In this document: positions 61,589 to 64,000 of the stretch, piece by piece
Layout: each line of letters starts with the position of its first letter
Numbering within the stretch: position 1 is the first letter of the stretch
Assembly: GCF_020085105.1 (NCBI RefSeq)
Contig: NC_058061.1
Span: 5,837,784 to 5,901,783 of the forward strand
DNA length: 64,000 bases
Direction: 5' to 3'
Source of the DNA: Siniperca chuatsi
Lineage: Eukaryota > Chordata > Actinopteri > Centrarchiformes > Sinipercidae
Made by a program: the position numbers and the translations under genes
Notes under the pieces: generated by a model
What the model saw: only the letters and a program-made list of their open reading frames with translations
The model's database searches: none
Told to the model about the DNA's origin: nothing

Positions 61589-61635
61589 ATGAGTTTTGAG
61601 TGGCCCTGGCAATATAATTTCCCACCGTTTTTTAC
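61589..61635 (+). CDS. vps25: Vps25 (ESCRT-II subunit), first coding exon only
   Basis: The ATG at 61589 opens MSFEWPWQYNFPPFF plus two bases of the next codon, then a consensus donor TTTAC/GTAAGT. This matches the near-invariant amino end of vertebrate VPS25 (MSFEWPWQYRFPPFFT). VPS25 is the 20-kDa, winged-helix subunit of ESCRT-II. In that complex it binds VPS36 and VPS22 and recruits ESCRT-III (VPS20/CHMP6) for sorting ubiquitinated cargo into multivesicular bodies. The remaining exons are not found before 64000, so the gene continues to the right. It lies about 1.2 kb after arhgap27 on the same strand; human VPS25 and ARHGAP27 are both on 17q21 as I recall. Confidence 0.9.
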
Positions 61636-62254
61636 GTAAGTCAGCTTTTCCCGAACCATATTTAAACAAGACTTTTAAAAAATGTATTAACTCTGCTTAT
61701 CAGCCTCCATTGTTTATTGAATCGAAGTGTGTTGATTTGCGAGCTACCATCATGTTAGCCGGCTAACTGGCTAAACAAAACAGATTGCTAGGGAAGTGGA
61801 TGTACACACCTAGCTTACTGGCTTTTTAAAGTTTATGTAACAGCTCCACTAGTTTTCATTCAGCGACTCATTGAGGCTCGACTGCATGCGAATATTTATA
61901 CACATCAACATCTAGTTAATTTATGGTGGTGTGTGCAAGTTTAGAGAATGAGTTTAGCTTTTAGCTCTAGCTAGCTGTTTTGATAGCCAACACTGCCTCA
62001 ACTTAAGCTGTCAGCTACCAAAACACTAATATGATACGTACATGTTCAAAAACTATTAACCAGTGTTACAGCAAATTCTGTGACCCATCAGATTCTGTGA
62101 CCTGGTTTGGAATTTCAGCTATATATTGCCACTGTTTTTTGTATCATGGTCACACGCTATATTTGAATAACTGTTACCAAAAGTTGAGTTCCTACTGATA
62201 TAAAATATAATATAATATATAATAATATAATAATAGGGTCACAAATTTTGCTAG

Positions 62255-63019
62255 CTAGCCATGCAGAATCTTGTAGACAAGACAAGCATCTGTAAATTTG
62301 ATAAGATTGTCCCAGCTCAGTAAATTATTATTTCTTAGGCAGTAACAATGGTGATGGGTGTTTGGCTTCCTGTCAAGCACCTTAAGAGCCTGGTGGTATA
62401 CTGATTGAACAGGTTTTAGTGTTGTACAGGAGCCTTGTGCCCAGCTAGTCAAACAGTATGAAAAATATTACATGATCATGGCTCATGAAATATAGTGTTG
62501 CTGCCTTAGTAGTTAGACAGTTTCTGATGTGGCGGAAATTTGACAAGTTGGACTTTACTACATTTGTTACAATCTTAAATAGTTTTTTTAATATAAGATT
62601 AGAATCAATTGTTACACTAAGACATTTGAAATCAGATACCACTGTCAGCTTTTCCCCTGCAACATGAAAATTAGCTGTGAGATTATCTGTTGACCTTTTA
62701 GTGAAGAACACAGACACTGTTTTCTTTATGTTTAAGTGAAGACAGGAGTTATTAAGCCACTGTGTGACATAGGCCATCACTGTCGCGAGCTTACATGCAG
62801 CTTGCTGTTTGATTGTTGCATGTAAATAAATGACAGTATCATACATTTGAATTTCAGACTCATTGCATACAGTGGGAAGTTTATGTAAAGGCTAAACAGG
62901 GGCCCCAGAATTGATCCCTGAGGTACACCAATATCACAACCGAGGGCTGATGACAGCTCACCATTTATCTCGACCCTCTGTGCTTTAGATAGGGTCACAA
63001 TTTTTGATAGCTGAGACAA
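62255..63019 (-). mobile_element. LINE reverse-transcriptase fragment (L2/CR1-type), decayed
   Basis: Read on the minus strand there are three broken frames in order: GVPQGSILGPL with LYIN (63019-62777), then VIYLHATIKQQAACKL to HLNIKKTVSVFF and FRHIRNCLTTKAATLYF (62846-62445), then SWAQGSCTTLKPVQSVYHQAL to TDACLVYKILHG (62452-62255). This is the palm and thumb part of a non-LTR retrotransposon reverse transcriptase. A frameshift lies near 62885. The catalytic YADD box is reduced to YD by an apparent 6-bp loss. The element sits antisense in the first intron of vps25. Confidence 0.85.
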
Positions 63020-63469
63020 CAGAAACCCGTGGCCAATAGTGTATAGGTGTGTCTGTAGAGCACTGACATCTCACCTGCAAGTATTTGGTCAGCACATCAG
63101 TCTTTTTCCTGTAGTTGATCTTCCAGGGTCACAGATTAGGGTTGTAATACCGGCTGGACAATACCAAGAAGACCTCAGTGCTTTATGCTGTTAGTAAATT
63201 AGTGCACACTGGCAAGTGGCAACCATTTAAAATTACTATGACTGTGCAACACAAAAAACTGTTAAGTGTTCTTCTCAGAAGTGTTTAAATTTCAGGAAAA
63301 ATGCCAGCGGCCAGTATTATTAAATCACTGCTAACGTGTGATAAGCATGTTGACTTTTATCTGCTGCGGTCCCTTTTTTTCAGAAATGTTGATTATTCCG
63401 TGTAAATGATCACAAGATAAATTAACAGGGCTCAAACATAATGTAATGCTCTTGTGGCTCCTATTTAGC

Positions 63470-63606
63470 CACAAGAGCATTAGTGAGGTCCAACACTGAT
63501 GTTAGGCGATAAGGTCTGGGTCACAGTTGGTGTTCCAGTTCATCCCAGAGGTGTTGGATAGGGTTGAGGTCAGGGCTCCGACCAAAAGTATATAGAAGTA
63601 TGTGGA
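63470..63606 (-). mobile_element. Tc1-like transposon fragment, same family as 51384-51911
   Basis: CACAAGAGCAT, GAGGTCCAACACTGATGTT and GTTGGATAGGGTTGAGG are shared with the 51.4 kb copy, and it ends near a degenerate AAAAGTATATAGAAGTATGTG. Only the part coding for the end of the transposase remains. Confidence 0.75.
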
Positions 63607-64000
63607 CAGAAATAGTAAATGTTATGGAAATTAAATTGAGAAAATGTTTATAGATAAAATAACCAAATGTGAATGGCTAATCTAGTGAATTGAATACAAA
63701 AAACTCAAGATGCTTCTCCTGCTCATTGATGTAGCCACAATCGTATAATACAACATGAGATATTACAAGGATAGCTGCCACGTATATAAACAGTTTAGCA
63801 AAATCTCTGATGACTATTGTCTCACTGTATCATCTGTCGGTACATCGTCATATCGCCCGAGCCAACATCACAGGATTTTTAGCTGCTTGGTCTGGTTTGG
63901 TTTTATTCTGTCATAAACAACATAGACATAACACACGTGTCCACAAAACACACACACACAAAAAAGAGGAAACCCCATGATGGGACCTGGACATGCTGAA
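63607..64000 (+). other. vps25 intron to window edge, nothing recognised
   Basis: No vps25 exon 2 (expected to begin with an LQPNVDTRQKQ-type reading) was seen up to the edge. Confidence 0.5.

Noticed and set aside
1-64000. CRISPR arrays, bacterial-type operons or prophage
   Set aside because: No spaced direct repeats, Shine-Dalgarno-led gene runs or phage genes; introns and vertebrate repeats show nuclear fish DNA.

Overview
This window is vertebrate nuclear DNA, almost certainly from a teleost fish and probably a spiny-rayed (percomorph) one. The genes are split by GT-AG introns. The proteins are clear vertebrate orthologues. The spaces between exons hold AT-rich sequence, long CA/TG microsatellites and a typical teleost crowd of small transposons (hAT-like and other MITEs, a Tc1 relic, a tRNA-derived SINE, LINE fragments). 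There is no bacterial operon, CRISPR array or phage, and nearly all open frames not listed here are chance or repeat-derived.

Layout, left to right. (1) 1-18.6 kb: the 5' end of a minus-strand gene. One signal-peptide exon at 11915-12059 looks like the first coding exon of a class 4 semaphorin (sema4g-like); its remaining exons must lie beyond the left edge, so 1-11.9 kb reads as its first coding intron, full of repeats. (2) 18.6-22.4 kb: intergenic, with a LINE tail carrying a 92-bp inverted duplication and two abutting hAT-like MITEs. (3) 22.4-32.5 kb, plus strand: a complete eight-coding-exon mfsd13a (tmem180), an MFS-family membrane protein of 510 residues. (4) 32.5-37.6 kb: intergenic, holding an intact-looking U5 spliceosomal snRNA gene (33899-34014) with its own distal element, proximal element and 3' box. 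(5) 37.6-60.4 kb, plus strand: a complete arhgap27 of 17-18 coding exons encoding SH3, WW repeats, PH and RhoGAP domains (986-997 residues), with a possible 33-nt microexon and a possible internal promoter and first exon near 44.55 kb. (6) 61.5 kb to the right edge, plus strand: the first coding exon of vps25 (ESCRT-II); the rest lies outside. Its first intron holds a decayed LINE.

The genes do not form a pathway. As I remember the human map, SEMA4G and MFSD13A are on 10q24, and ARHGAP27 and VPS25 are on 17q21. The window therefore seems to cross a junction between two ancestral blocks, lying in the 32.5-37.6 kb interval where the U5 gene sits.

No new multi-gene system was found. The observations most worth checking are the U5 gene with covarying stem bases, the alternative arhgap27 start and microexon, an intronic repeat carrying consensus estrogen-receptor and DR1 nuclear-receptor half-site arrangements, and the large inverted duplication.
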